64,000 nt of DNA from Melitaea cinxia (GCF_905220565.1 NC_059422.1:198501-262500), one strand, 5' to 3'; shown: positions 30,845 through 42,388, counted from the stretch's first letter. The notes: generated by a model from the letters alone, not told the origin. Numbers and translations: made by a program.

Positions 30845-31004
30845 ACTAGCTGTGCCCGCGACTTCGTTCGCGTGGAATTAAAAAAAAAAAACATTGTTCA
30901 GTTCGCGGAGATTCAAAATTAATAAATATCCAAAATAAAAGTAACCTAATTTACTCCTTGTTAAATCAGATATCTGCCGATAGCTATTCTGGCTATCTGC
31001 CGAT
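30845..31004 (+). mobile_element. LINE-D/I 3' start, interrupted by MITE-G
   Basis: 'taactagctgtgcccgcgac', 'ttcgttcgcgtggaatt', then 'caaaataaaagtaacctaat' and a 'ctatctgccgatag' duplication just before MITE-G. 31146-31180 ('aatattacaaacagac') may be its continuation. Confidence 0.65.
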
Positions 31005-31145
31005 AGACTTCAAAATTATAAAATATTTATTTAATCATTCCTGATTAACTAAATCAAAATACGAATTACTTTGTACTAAGTAAATTTATTTTTCACTTTT
31101 TAGTTTCCTTTTTGAAGTCGGTTTTTTTTGTTAAAAATTATTTTT
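31005..31145 (-). mobile_element. MITE-G, copy 2
   Basis: Reverse of 20603-20743 including the T/A run outside the GACTTC end, with few differences. Confidence 0.75.
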
Positions 31146-31189
31146 TTTTTTTAATATTACAAACAGACAATCAAATTTTATTTATGTGT

Positions 31190-31320
31190 TTAGATAATAA
31201 ATACTCTTTATTTAAAAACAATAAACGTTACAAAAAAAGTGATACATACAAAGAAAGATGTACAAAGGCGGTCTTATCGCTAAGAGCGATTTCTTCCAGA
31301 CAACCTTAGGGTATAGGACA
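31190..31320 (-). mobile_element. REP-R LINE-like 3' end, inverted
   Basis: 'caaaggcggtcttatcgcta', 'gagcgatttcttccagacaa', 'ccttagggtataggac', reverse of 26370-26510. Confidence 0.6.
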
Positions 31321-31434
31321 GGGCGTAAACAATGAAAAGCGGTAGGGAAGTATACAAAAAGTTGATAAAGAATTGACACGTAGCTTACAAGCTATATGAT
31401 ATAAAAAAGTAAATACCTATACTACATCTAATAT

Positions 31435-31740
31435 ATAAAACTCTCGTGTCTCGGTGTTTGTAGGTAAACTCCTCCGAAACGGCTTGACCGATTCTCATGA
31501 AATTTTATGTTCATATTGGGTAACAATTTAAACTACTGCAAATATTAAACGGTTAAACGTACGTTTTATAACATTTTTAACCGACATCAAAATAGGAGGA
31601 GGTTTTTCAATTCGACCGTATTGACCGTATTGACCGCTTGACCGATTCTCATGAAATTTTATGTTCATATTGGGTAGGTCTGAGAATCGAACAACATCTA
31701 TTTTTCATCCCCCTAAATGTTAAGGGTAAACCACCCCTAA
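31435..31740 (-). mobile_element. LINE-J fragment interrupted by REP-H/F
   Basis: 'aactctcgtgtctcggtgtt' and 'ttgaccgattctcatgaaat' are LINE-like. A 40-bp block occurs at 31483-31522 and again at 31637-31676 around a 114-bp REP-H/REP-F piece. Confidence 0.6.
31523..31636 (+). repeat. REP-H/REP-F 114-bp insert between 40-bp repeats
   Basis: 'acaatttaaactactgcaaa' to 'aggaggaggtttttcaattc', near-identical to 30107-30207, then a triple 'gaccgtattgaccg' stutter. Confidence 0.7.
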
Positions 31741-32270
31741 GTTTTTTTTTTTTTTTTAATTTTTAGATAAATTATTTATTCTTTATTTTATTATGATTTG
31801 GCGTTGAAAAATACATACAACCCTAAATTTTCACCCTTCTACCACCAACCCCTATTTTTAAATAGCGTTTAGCGGCAAGACAACGTTTGCCGCTAACGGC
31901 TAAACGCCCCGAAGAAGATTCTATAGAGAAGCCGTCTTAAAATGACGTCAGCAATATGACGTCACTATCTTCAATATAATAATGTTCGTGCTATACGTCG
32001 TGATAATTCGTTTCATAATAAAACTATATTCGATAAAAAGCAATAACTTTAATTTTACAACACTTATCAATAACTTAAGCGTTACACTCGATAACAATAT
32101 TTCAATGAATACAAATTTAAATATTAATACTCAAACACTAGTAATGTTAATAGTCAGACGGCTCGAATAAGAATAATAATGAAAGTAGCGCGACCGTCAT
32201 AGAGACACCGCACCAAACATAAAAGCATCTTTCCTTTTTTATTAAAATCAATTAATAATAATAATTAATA
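31741..32270. other. No gene seen; likely LINE-J continuation
   Basis: A poly-T tract near 31743-31757, then 'aattttcacccttctaccac'-like sequence. A 62-residue AT-biased frame at 31982 has no support. Confidence 0.35.
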
Positions 32271-32472
32271 AACGCTTCACTCTCAACGGATGCCCCAGTA
32301 GGATTTTCTCCTGTGCTGGGGGTCCGGAAACATACAATACACAAGCACACAACGCCCAGACCACGACTAACGTCTATATGGTCGATATAAATGTCTGTCG
32401 TGAGCGTGAATCGAACCAGCGACCGCCAGCGTAACAGCCAGTCCTATGACCGCTGCGCCAACGCGTTGTCAA
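32271..32472 (-). mobile_element. SINE3, copy 3
   Basis: 'gccccagtaggattttctcc' to 'cgctgcgccaacgcgttgtc', closely matching 9246-9440. Confidence 0.8.
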
Positions 32473-32675
32473 GCGAACGATATTTGAAACATTTCGTCTC
32501 ATATTTCACCTATTTTTGTGCATCACGAAAATATGTGTTATGTGGTGTAACAAACAGCACACGAATTGTAAAATGTAACATCGCCTTTATACAATTTATG
32601 AAATAAAGTAGAAGGCGTAGTAACGTGTTTTTGACATCGGAAAGTGTCTCGCGCCGACTTATACATGTAATTGTG

Positions 32676-32810
32676 TCTATACTAATATCAAAGAGGAAAG
32701 ATTTGATTGTTTGTTTGCAGTGAATAGGCTCCGAAACTACTGAACCGATTTGAAAAATTCTTTCACTGTTGGGAAGCTACACTATCCGCGGGTGACATGA
32801 ACTATACGAT
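32676..32810 (-). mobile_element. LINE 3' end fragment
   Basis: 'tctatactaatatcaaagag', 'ggctccgaaactactgaacc', 'gaaaaattctttcactgttg', the reverse of a LINE-D-type tail. Confidence 0.55.
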
Positions 32811-32818
32811 ATTTTCAA

Positions 32819-33316
32819 AAAAATAATTGTGTTTGCTCACAAATGAAAAAAAACCGACTTCAATTTCATCGACGAGTAATACAACGTAGATCGACGAAAA
32901 AATAGTCAAAATTGGTACACCCAGTAAAAAGATATTGCAGATTTTTGAGAGTTTCCCTCGATTTCTCTAGAATACCATCGTCAGATCCTGGTTTCCTTAT
33001 CATGGTACTAAACTAAGGATATCCCCTTTCCAACAAAAAAAGAATTATCAAAATCGGTACATCCAGTAGAAAGTTATGCGGTATAATACAACGTAGGTCG
33101 ACGAAAAAAGCGTCAAGTAAAAACGCATTATTAGATATAACTCGAAAAGTAGTTGTTAGATCTCAAATAAATTTAAATGGGACCAATTGACACACACCAC
33201 CTTTCGATTAAAAAAAATTGCCGAAATCGGTCCACCCGGTCAAAAGTTCTGAGGTAACATACATTAAAACAAAATACAATAGAATTGAGAGCCTCCTCCT
33301 TTTTTGGAAGTCGGTT
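32819..33316 (-). repeat. REP-F, complete copy
   Basis: One of the most complete copies: left end 'attgtgtttgctcacaaatg' with 'aaccgacttcaatttcatcg', both internal modules, right end 'ctccttttttggaagtcggt'. The right half is almost identical to 35760-36092. Confidence 0.8.
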
Positions 33317-33352
33317 AAAAAAAGGAAAAATTATTTTGAATTTTTTGTTAAA

Positions 33353-33645
33353 TAGCCTCCCTCTTCCCGTGGGTGTCGTAAGAGGCGACTAAGGGATAAT
33401 ACACTACCACTATCAAACTGGAACGTATAAAGCCGACCGATGGCGGGATAACCATCCAACTGCTGGCTTTGAAATACATAGTCCGAGAACGGGCAGCAGC
33501 GTCTTCGGTGCGACAAATCCAGCCCTGCGGTCACCAACCCGCCTGCCCAGCGTGGTGACTATGAGCAAAACACATGAGTTCACGCCATTTTTGGCTCGAA
33601 CTTGTGGAGGCCTATGTGCAGTAGTGGACTGCGATAAGCTGAAGT
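33353..33645 (+). mobile_element. RTE-A 3' end
   Basis: 'cctccctcttcccgtgggtg' to 'gtagtggactgcgataagct', 5'-truncated. Confidence 0.8.
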
Positions 33646-33655
33646 GATTTAACAA

Positions 33656-33841
33656 AAGAGGAAGACTTCAATTAATATCGACAAGCCCAGTACAACATTA
33701 AGTATAACTCACTACCGTCAAATCTCGCTATAATTTAAACGGGAGTACACGAAAAGAACCAGCGTTCGTAATGATGAAAATAACAATTCAAATCGGTATA
33801 ACCAGTAAAAAGTTATGCGGTAACACGCCCTCCTTTTTTGA
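33656..33841 (-). repeat. REP-F, degraded
   Basis: 'aagacttcaattaatatcga', 'ggtataaccagtaaaaagtt', 'acgccctccttttttga'. Confidence 0.6.
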
Positions 33842-33948
33842 TATGAATGAAAATGAAAAGCAGAATGTACGCGCAAAATATCTGGACGAAAACATTCAAT
33901 TGAATTTTTTTTTTATTTCGTTCATTATTGATAAAACAAGATTTATAT

Positions 33949-34258
33949 ATGATTGTGTTTGCTCGCAAACGAAAAAAACCCGACTTCAATTACATCGACA
34001 AAAACAACGTAAGTAGACGAAAAAAATTGACAAACGCACTAGTCGTCACTACGATTTTCGAGGGTTTCCCCTCGATTTCTCTGGGATAACATCGTCATAT
34101 CCTGGTTTCCTTATCATGGTACCACACTTAGGATATCTCCTTTCCAAAAAAAAAAAAAAAAAAAAAAAAAAATAAGAAAAAGTTATCCCCGAACATACAT
34201 AAAATATAATATATGGTGGAATTGAGTAATCTGCTCCTTTTTTGAAGTCGGTAAAAAA
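33949..34258 (-). repeat. REP-F copy with long poly-A
   Basis: 'attgtgtttgctcgcaaacg' to 'ctccttttttgaagtcggta'. A homopolymer of about 25 A replaces the usual 'ccaacaaaaaaagaattatc' region (34147-34171). Confidence 0.75.
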
Positions 34259-34260
34259 AT

Positions 34261-34692
34261 CCAACTTCAATGACATCAACAAATAATACAACGTAGGTAG
34301 ACGAAAAAATAGTCAGTTAAATACGCATTATCAGAGATTACTCTAAAAGTAGTCATCAGATTTCGATAAAATATAAATAAAATCACCGATTAAGCAGCTT
34401 TCGATTAAAATAAGAATCATCAATATCGGTACACCCAGTGAAAAGTTATGCGGTATAATATAACGTAGGTCGCCGAAAGAGTAGTCAAATAAATACACAT
34501 TATTAGATTTAGCTCAAAAGTACTTGTTAGATGTAAACAATTAAATTTAAATGGGATCACATTATACGCCATCTTTCAATTTAAAAAAAAAAATCATCGA
34601 AATCGGTCCACCCAGTCAAAAGTTCTGCGGTAACATACATAAAAAATAGAATCGAATTGAGAACCTCCTCCTTATTTGGAAGGCGGTTAAAA
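34261..34692 (-). repeat. REP-F copy, two modules
   Basis: Directly follows the previous copy; 'caacttcaatgacatcaaca' to 'ccttatttggaaggcggtta'. Confidence 0.75.
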
Positions 34693-35465
34693 TGTAGATT
34701 ACACTACAGAATACAACACTAGCTAACGAGTATCGATATCGACTAGGAATATAAAATCGGTATTAACAATTCAAGTCGATGTATCGATATATCAAGGTAG
34801 TGCCTAGCTAACACCGCCCGGTGTGGACAGGTAGCATGGCCTGCGCGTTAATACAAACTGCTTTGTAATGTTAGAGAAAGACGGAATGATATCTTCGTTT
34901 CAATACCAGGCTAGTTAATTCTTTCGTGAGCATTAAATAAATATTTACGGTCAGACGTTTTGCACGTTACGCTTCAATTTGTAAATGAATCGAAAGTTAA
35001 ATCAGATGGTGGAAAAAGAGGGTAGGGGAGAGGTTATTTTTAAGGATAAGTTTTAGTACATACAGAAGCTTAGTCCAATTTTATGCAGTCATTCGGAAGT
35101 TACGCGCGTGCATACATTTCGGCGATCCATTTTTATTTATACAAATTAATTGAAACAAAGTTACATATTTCGTAGATCGCATAACGTCTAGACAAGCATA
35201 CGAGTACAAGACAACGGATACCGGTTGGCGGGAAAACGCAAAATTGACACAAGTTTAAAAATAGAACTCGTAGCGATGTTTTACCTTTTTTTTTTAAGTT
35301 AATATTTCTTCACGAAGCTGCCAGTGTTTTTATTAGTTTATTTTGAAAAAGACCGTTTCTAAGATATTTAATTTCCATGGTGTAACCTTGTAACTTTGTA
35401 AAATTGTATTTGTGGTCTTGTTTTTTCTTCTCTTTATAATGTAAGCACTTTCCAGCTTTCGAATA
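34693..35465. other. No gene seen
   Basis: Non-repetitive by eye, with a GC patch at 34805-34850 ('gctaacaccgcccggtgtgg'). A 66-residue minus frame at 35310 overlaps REP-F and is not called. Confidence 0.4.
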
Positions 35466-36092
35466 AAATAATTGTGTTTGCTCGCAAACGAAAAAAAAAA
35501 CCGACTTCAATTACATCGACAAGTAATAAATACAACGTAGATCAACGAAAAAATAGTCATGCAACTACGCGTTATCAAAGATTACTCAAAAAGTAGTTAT
35601 CAGATCTCGATAAAATTTATATTTGACCACATGATAAACATCAGCTTTCGATTAAATTAAAAATTATCAAAATCGATACTCCCAGTAAAAAGTTATAACG
35701 GATTTTCGAGAGATTCCCTCGATTTCTCTGGGATTCCATCGTCAGATCCTTGTTTCCTTATCACGGTACTAAACTAGGGATATCCCCTTTCCAACAAAAA
35801 AAGAATTATCAAAATCGGTACATCCAGTAGAAAGTTATGCAGTATAATACAACGTAGGTCGACGAAAAAAGCGTCAAGTAAAAACGCATTATTAGATATA
35901 ACTCGAAAAGTAGTTGTTAGATCTCAAATAAATTTAAATGGGACCAATTGGCACACACCACCTTTCGATTAAAACAAAATTTGTCGAAATCGGTCTACCC
36001 GGTCAAAAGTTCTGATGTAACATACATAAAAAAAAAAAAAAAAAAATACAGTCGAATTGAGAACCTCCTCCTTTTTTGGAAGTCGGTTAAAA
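35466..36092 (-). repeat. REP-F, longest copy
   Basis: Complete from 'ataattgtgtttgctcgcaa' to 'cctccttttttggaagtcgg', with three internal modules each containing 'acaacgta' and 'acgcattatta/acgcgttatc' words. It best shows how the family is built from direct duplications. Confidence 0.8.
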
Positions 36093-36187
36093 ATCATCAA
36101 AATCGGTACTCTTAGTAAAAAGTTATGAGGTAACCAAAACATATACATACAACAAAATACAGTCGAATTGCCTTGTCCTGCTCTTTT
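36093..36187 (-). repeat. REP-F terminal fragment
   Basis: 'aatcatcaaaatcggtactc' to 'cagtcgaattgccttgtcct'. Confidence 0.65.
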
Positions 36188-36188
36188 C

Positions 36189-36466
36189 TAACCGACTTCA
36201 AAAAAGGAGGAAGTTACTCAATTCGACCGTATATATTTTTTATTTTTTTATGTATGTTCGGGGATAACTTCGTAAGATATTCTAAGTGTGGTACCATGAT
36301 ACGGAAACCAGGATCTGATGATAGAATCCCAGAGAAATCGAGACGAATGTTCGGAAATCGTAGTGGCGACTAGTGCGTTTGTAAATTGTTTTCGTCTACT
36401 TACGTTATATTACATGTCGATGTAATAGACGTCGATTTTTTTCGTTTGCTATCAAACACAATTATT
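36189..36466 (+). repeat. REP-F copy, opposite orientation
   Basis: 'taaccgacttcaaaaaagga' to 'tttcgtttgctatcaaacac'. With 35466-36187 it forms a 1 kb tail-to-tail pair. Confidence 0.75.
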
Positions 36467-36885
36467 GGTTAAAAATAAAACAAAAAAAACAAATTTTTCG
36501 AAGTCATCAAATCATGTAAATATAATAACAATAATACAAATGAATAAGTCAAACCGCATAAAACACGCCTCAACGAGTCATGTGTGTGTTCACGTTTCTC
36601 GGTACCCATTATTTATTGAGTCCACTCAACTGCTTACCATTAAACAATACATATACATACATAAACTGTTATTCTTACTAATTAATGCCCGCGGCGTCGC
36701 GTGCTTGGCTATATTTTATTTTATTTCTACTTTCAGTTGAACGCAGTAAAATCAGCAAATAACGGTATAATATTCAAAATGGTATTAAAATAATGTTTAC
36801 ATGTTTATGAAGATTATAGGCTTTAATACATATATGTATGATCTATAGAGGATTAATAGTAACTATTAAACAGTGTACGCGAGTA
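36467..36885. other. No gene seen
   Basis: AT-rich. A 91-residue plus frame (36465-36740) is low-complexity with no domain signal and no flanking splice logic. Confidence 0.35.
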
Positions 36886-37068
36886 TGTGTAACGATCGTT
36901 ATCAGGTGTACATTATAACAACCGGGACCGACGACCCTATGAGGCACGGTGGGGAGACCCACAAGGACCGCACAAACACCCAGACCGTGGTCTCAAACAT
37001 CTGTATGGCCAATACAAATGTTTGTCATGTGCGGGGATCGAACCCGCAACCACAAGCGTCGTCAAAAT
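36886..37068 (-). mobile_element. SINE1 body, partial
   Basis: 'taacgatcgttatcaggtgt' to 'cggggatcgaacccgcaacc'; both the tail and the extreme head are missing. Confidence 0.75.
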
Positions 37069-37408
37069 AATTAAACAATGTGCGTCCATCTAATTAAAAT
37101 AACAATACTCCGATTTATAACAGTAGGTACCTACATAATAGAATATTATATATTTAATTTATATTTTATATTTATATTTTATATACTTTTAAGCTATTTT
37201 GTATTAGTCATACCACATCACTCATCTTTTTTAACTATTTTATGGAGAAAACAATACATATACGCATTATAAATTATCGTGTAAATTACAGAAATGACAA
37301 AAAAAAATAAACAAAGATAAAATGATGACGGGAAAATGTAAAAAATGTCGCAAACACTCCATTTTTATTAATGTAACTTAAATTAAATAAATAAATACAG
37401 CATACACG
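37069..37408. other. AT-rich spacer
   Basis: No feature recognised. Confidence 0.35.
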
Positions 37409-37850
37409 CACGGTCGTCTGTTCCAATTTTAAGCAACTTAATGCTTGTGTTACAGGTAACAGCCGATTGTTACAACTAAATATTTTTTTGAGAAATAATA
37501 ATAATTATTATTTATTTATTCACTCCTTCCAACAAAACAATTTACAGCACAGTAAGTATTCACATTTTAAAATAATCTTAATATATATAAATCTCGTGTC
37601 ACAATGTTTGTCCTCAATGGACTCCTAAACTACTTAACCGATTTTAGTCAAATTTGCACACCGTGTGCAGTTTGATCCAACTTAAAAGATAGGCTATATT
37701 TTATTTTGATATATTATGTTATTATTATATTTCAGAAAAAAATAAGGTGATACGAAGTTCGCCAGGTCAGCTAGTACATATATAAATACTCCTATTAGAC
37801 CCACTCACGCGGGGGCGGGGCCACTACAAACTGCGCCAACGAGCTAGTCT
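37409..37850 (-). mobile_element. SINE4 split by LINE-D1
   Basis: SINE4 tail at 37409-37494 ('ggtcgtctgttccaatttta') and head at 37785-37850 ('ccactacaaactgcgccaac'), separated by LINE-D1 and AT-rich sequence. This fits an older SINE4 invaded by the LINE. Confidence 0.6.
37575..37775 (-). mobile_element. LINE-D1 3' end, copy 2
   Basis: Almost identical in reverse to 7695-7896. Starts 'atcttaatatatataaatct' and ends 'gttcgccaggtcagctagt'. Confidence 0.8.
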
Positions 37851-38326
37851 CTATATAAACTGCTATCATGACAAACGCATCGAAAAACCACTTTTATCAT
37901 AAAAACTTTCCTCCGCGACTGTCCTTAACCGACTACAAAATGTTAATGTAAACTTAGCTTAAGATATTATACTACTTATTTTTTTAGTATACCTACCAGC
38001 ATTTACTACCACGTATATTTACATAATAAGTAGAATATTAATACATTTATATAAAAATACAGTATAATCTTACTGATAAAACTGCACATAATTTTATCGT
38101 TGATCTTGTATTATAGTTTATGGCTACAGTATCAAACAGATAACCGCCAGATAACATCGACTCTCACGCTATCCTACAATTACGTAAACTTGCTGATGAT
38201 ATTTAATTGGTTAATATTCATAGACCAAGTTATTAAAAGAGTGCTCATTCTCTGTAAGTAAACACTGCTGGGTTAAGTGCATCTTAGGGTAGTGGACTAC
38301 AAACGTAAATCGAAATATTAGTTTTT
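37851..38326. other. No gene seen
   Basis: AT-rich; nothing recognised. Confidence 0.35.
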
Positions 38327-38622
38327 TATACAACTAGGTCGGCAAACAAGCGTACGGCTCACCTGATGGTAAGCGATTACCGTAGCTTATAGACGCCTGC
38401 AACACCAGAAGCATCGCAAGCGCATTGCCAGCCTTTCCTCCCTCCTCCCCAGGAGCCTAGTCCCCTCCCCAGGAGCTCGTCTACCTTACTCACCACAGGA
38501 ACACAACACTGCTTGAAAGCAGTATTATTTAGCTGTGATCTTCAGTAAGATCGAGGTACTTCCCCAGTCGGGTTGCTCCAGATTTCGAACAGGCTGTTTC
38601 CTGCTGTACCCTAGCTCAGTTA
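38327..38622 (+). mobile_element. REP-E copy
   Basis: 'aactaggtcggcaaacaagc' to 'tgctgtaccctagctcagtt', with a small internal duplication of 'ccccaggagc'. Confidence 0.85.
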
Positions 38623-38785
38623 CTTTATTGAAATAGACTTCAAAATGTTTTCATTATCTATTGTAGGTAATATGAAGTTATAATTGATTTAGAATTTAGA
38701 TTTCACTGAGGAGAAATTTTAAGGAACTCAAAAGTTTTTTACCCGTCAATACATAACTTAATCATTATTTATTAGTAGTACTAGT

Positions 38786-39066
38786 AGAGGCGATTAAGGG
38801 ATAACACAGTTCCACTACCACCTTGGAACTTATAAAACCGACCGATGGCGGAATAACCATCTACTGCTGGCTTTGAAATACACAGGCCGAAGATGGGCAG
38901 CAGCGTCTTCGGTGCGACAAAGCCAGCCCTGCAGTCACCAACTCACCTGCCCAGCGTGGTGAGTATGGGCGAAGCACATGAGTTCACGCCATTTTTGGCA
39001 TGAACTTGTAGAGGCCTATGTCCAGCAGTGGACTGCGAAAGGCTGTTGTGATGATGATGATGATGA
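38786..39066 (+). mobile_element. RTE-A 3' end with (GAT)n tail
   Basis: 'gtagaggcgattaagggata' to 'cagcagtggactgcgaaagg', then (GAT)4-5. A weak duplication 'agtact' lies on each side. Confidence 0.8.
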
Positions 39067-39683
39067 GTACTAAAAACTAACATGTCAAAATTTTAACAAA
39101 ACTGTAAATTTGGTCCTTTTTGTTCTAAACATTGGGCACTTATCACGCTGAAACTGCTGAAGAAAATTGAACTTGGCAGGATTTGAGTCCAAACAACGAG
39201 CTAAGAAGACACTGGGACACGTTTAACCTGAAATTTAGTAAAATTTCCTTAGAAGATACAATTGAAACGTGTTATAGCGAACGAAAATGCGCACAATTAT
39301 AATAGACAGACAAAAAAATTGGTAATTCGTTTAATAAATCAAATAAAAAACAGAATAATAGTCACGTAAAGAAGAGGAACAGAAGCAGGTGTCCGCTATA
39401 TATCGCTCAGTATATCTAATAGCATGTGAATATATACCCTCAACGGAATCCCACGCCTCATATCATCACATCTGTTATGATATCTTATAATTTGATACAT
39501 GAATGAAATTGTACTTTCATTAAGATGGGATGATAAATATGATTAACTAGAGAAATATGAGACGGACCTAGCATATACATAAGTCAAAGATGAGCTTAAA
39601 ATAGAAGAACCGAATAAGTCAGTATATTTCCGGACACCCGATACAGGAGTGAGCCCTTAGCTAATAGCCAATTTTTTTCATAT
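39067..39683. other. No gene seen
   Basis: No ORF or repeat recognised. Confidence 0.35.
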
Positions 39684-39929
39684 ATATAACTAGGTCAGCA
39701 AACAATTGTACGGCTCACCTGATGGTAAACGATTACCGTAGCTTATAGACGCCAGAAGCAACGACCTATCCCCAATCCCCCTTAAGAGCTCTGGTCACTT
39801 TACTCACCAACCGGAACACAATACTGCTTGAGATCTGATTATTTAGCTGTGGTCTTTTGTAAGGTCGAGGTACTACCCCAATCGGGGTGCTCCATACTTT
39901 GAGCAGGAAATTTCCTGCTGTGCCCTACC
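39684..39929 (+). mobile_element. REP-E with internal deletions
   Basis: 'aactaggtcagcaaacaatt' to 'ttcctgctgtgccctaccaa'. Confidence 0.75.
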
Positions 39930-39956
39930 AATTAATTAGCTTAATAGTTGTAACAG

Positions 39957-40212
39957 CCCAGCTGCAGAAGTAGCTCAATATTACGGAAGATCTCAATATT
40001 ACAAAAGATCTCAGTAAAATAATCCTGCTTTCAAGCAGTGTTGTGTTCCTAGTATTATATTAGCCAGAACACCTAGGGAGAGTTTGGAGTAAGGTTCAAC
40101 TATCTTAAAATGTTTCTGGTGTTGCATGCGTCCATAGGCTACCACTTCACTACCGCTTGACTATCACTTAAAGGTAATCGCTTGCCATCATGCGGTTTGT
40201 ACACTTATTTTC
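39957..40212 (-). mobile_element. REP-E, strongly degraded
   Basis: 'tttcaagcagtgttgtgttc', 'gtttctggtgttgcatgcgt' and 'aaggtaatcgcttgccatca' in family order. Lies tail to tail with the preceding copy. Confidence 0.6.
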
Positions 40213-40221
40213 CTCCTTCTT

Positions 40222-40350
40222 CCGACCTGTTGGACCGACGATCTACGTAAGATTTCCGGTGTAGGCTGGATGAGGATTGCGGAAAACCGGGATGTCTGGC
40301 GCGAACTTGGGGAGGCCTACATCCAGCAGTGGACTGCAACAGGCTGAACC
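40222..40350 (+). mobile_element. RTE-B 3' end
   Basis: 'tgttggaccgacgatctacg', 'gtaggctggatgaggattgc', 'ggcgcgaacttggggaggcc', ending 'ctgcaacaggctgaa'. A short 5'-truncated copy coding for the last RT residues before the stop. Confidence 0.8.
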
Positions 40351-40737
40351 AACTGACTAACCATAGGCTACGGTAACCGCTAACCATCGGGAGAATTTTA
40401 TGCGTGTGTGCCACTTAAATTATGTAAAAAAGCATATAGTTACTATTAGTCGACGATCTCGACAGTAAAGAATGACTCTAATCTGTCAGTAATCTAGCTT
40501 AACAAAAATACCCATTGTTCAAAACTCCCACAGTAATGGGGAAAACGCCATTTTCGTATCAACTGTAGTTGATACGGTTGACATCAAAATTATCTCACTT
40601 TTTGTTTGAAAGGTAACAGCTAATAGGCCTCGTAATGATGTTGCTTTGATATCTGAATGAGATGTAATAAAAGATGTTATGTTTCATTTGCGGTTTTTCT
40701 CATGGTCTCAACTTGTCTGACTTGAGATTTATGTTTA

Positions 40738-41060
40738 TAATTGTGTTTGCTAGCAGACAAGAAAAAACGACTCTAATTACATCGACATATAATACAACGT
40801 AAGTAGTCGAAAAAAATTAACAAACGCACTAGTCGTTACTACGATTTTCGAAGGTTTCCCTCAATTTCTCTGGGATTCCATCATCAGATAATGGTTTTCT
40901 TATCGTGGTAACACCCTTGGAATATTTTCTTATCAACAAAAAAAAAAGAATCATCAAAATCGGTTCATAAACGACGAAGTTATCCGCGAACACAAATCAA
41001 AAAAATATATTATATATACGGTCGAATTGACAGACGTCTTCCTTTTTTAAAATCGTTTAA
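40738..41060 (-). repeat. REP-F copy
   Basis: 'ataattgtgtttgctagcag' to 'acgtcttccttttttaaaat'. The single-module form. Confidence 0.75.
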
Positions 41061-41185
41061 AAATGTTATAAAATGTCCGTTTAATATTTGCTTAATCTAA
41101 AAGTAGTTTAAATCTCTCTTGTGTCGATGACGTGACATATTTCGTAGACAATACAATCCTTTATTTAGTAGGTAGTCCCGTATGA
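41061..41185 (-). repeat. REP-H, copy 2
   Basis: 'aaaaatgttataaaatgtcc', 'gatgacgtgacatatttcgt', 'gacaatacaatcctttattt': reverse of 30047-30166, attached to the same end of REP-F. Confidence 0.65.
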
Positions 41186-41453
41186 GGTTCTTTTTCTAAC
41201 AAAAAAAAAATCAAAATCAATAATATTATCTTCCACCAAATACGATTCATCTACAAAAAAAAAAGCAAGAAACTCAAATATAACATCGTCAAATGAACAA
41301 ATATTGAATGTTTGTAATATTGTAAGTAAATGAACGGGAAACAGTTTTAATAGCAAGGCGAGCAAACCTCAGCGCGTACTCGCATGTGTTCGCAGAATAG
41401 GATCGTCACTGACAACGCCTGCGGTCACGAGTGACGACAGCAGAATAATATAT

Positions 41454-41491
41454 CGAGGGGTGAAAGGCAGAACGGTTTAAGCGACATTTTG
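41454..41491 (+). repeat. Left terminal inverted repeat (38 bp)
   Basis: Begins 'cgaggggtgaaaggcag' and contains the core 'ggtttaagcgacatttt'. 36 of 38 positions match the reverse complement of 46342-46379. Confidence 0.92.
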
Positions 41492-41693
41492 TGAACTTTA
41501 CAGGAGAGCCATTTAAAGTTTAAAATTTCAGAAAAAAAATCATTAAAAAAAAAACTATTGTAGCTATTCTATGGGACAAATTTTTAAATAAAGAAAGTTA
41601 AAAATTTCTAACTTTTGGTGATATCAATAAATTAATTAGAGCTACAGATAAGAAAATAATGGTCGCTTAATACAAAAGCGGTTTTAAAAAGGT

Positions 41694-41807
41694 AAAGGCA
41701 AAACGGTTTAAGTGACAATCATATCGTTTCTTCGTAGCTGCCAAATAAGTTTAAGCGCATTATCTGAAACTTTTTAATGTAAAGCAAAAAGTTTTATGCG
41801 ACATAGT
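41694..41807 (+). repeat. Left subterminal repeats (about 43-45 bp period)
   Basis: Three versions of the TIR core: 'aggcaaaacggtttaagtga' (about 41696), 'aaataagtttaagcgcat' (about 41745) and 'agcaaaaagttttatgcgac' (about 41784). Probable transposase-binding sites, by analogy with subterminal motifs of other DNA transposons. Confidence 0.65.
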
Positions 41808-42388
41808 ATAGAAATATTAACTGCAAGCTATTTGAGTTATCTTACACCTGCGATAATTTTTACTGAAAGGAAAAATAGTTCAACTGACCCTTACTCTAAA
41901 ATGTTAAATGTTTTATATCTCAATTTTTGTCATCAATATTTAAAATTGGTAGTTAAACCTAAGTTGATTAGGAGATTTGTGTCATTTTTATACACCTTAA
42001 GTGCTATTTGGGGTTTTTAAAAATAAATAAAATTCTCTTATTTACCCTGTTTTTATTGAGTTTTATCACAATAATTAAATCAGTCTTATAGGAACTATGA
42101 ATAATTATCAAACAATAATCATTATCAAACAACCTCTATTAAATTAACAGAGTTCTAATAAAAATAAACTTAACTCACTTATTACACTTTAACTTATTAA
42201 TAATATATTTAGATACTAACGTAACGTAACTTTTTGTTTTTCTTTGCTAATTATAACCTACCTAATATCTATATTTTGTTATTTTCTTTGGTTATTATGA
42301 CTTACCTACAAATATAATAAACAAAAAAGTAACTATCTCTAGTATAACAGAAATAACAGTAACGCAAATGATAAAATATTAAAGTAAC

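Noticed and set aside
41796..42020. 74-residue plus frame inside the transposon
   Set aside because: No splice or promoter context, AT-driven composition, opposite strand to the transposase; I cannot support a second gene.
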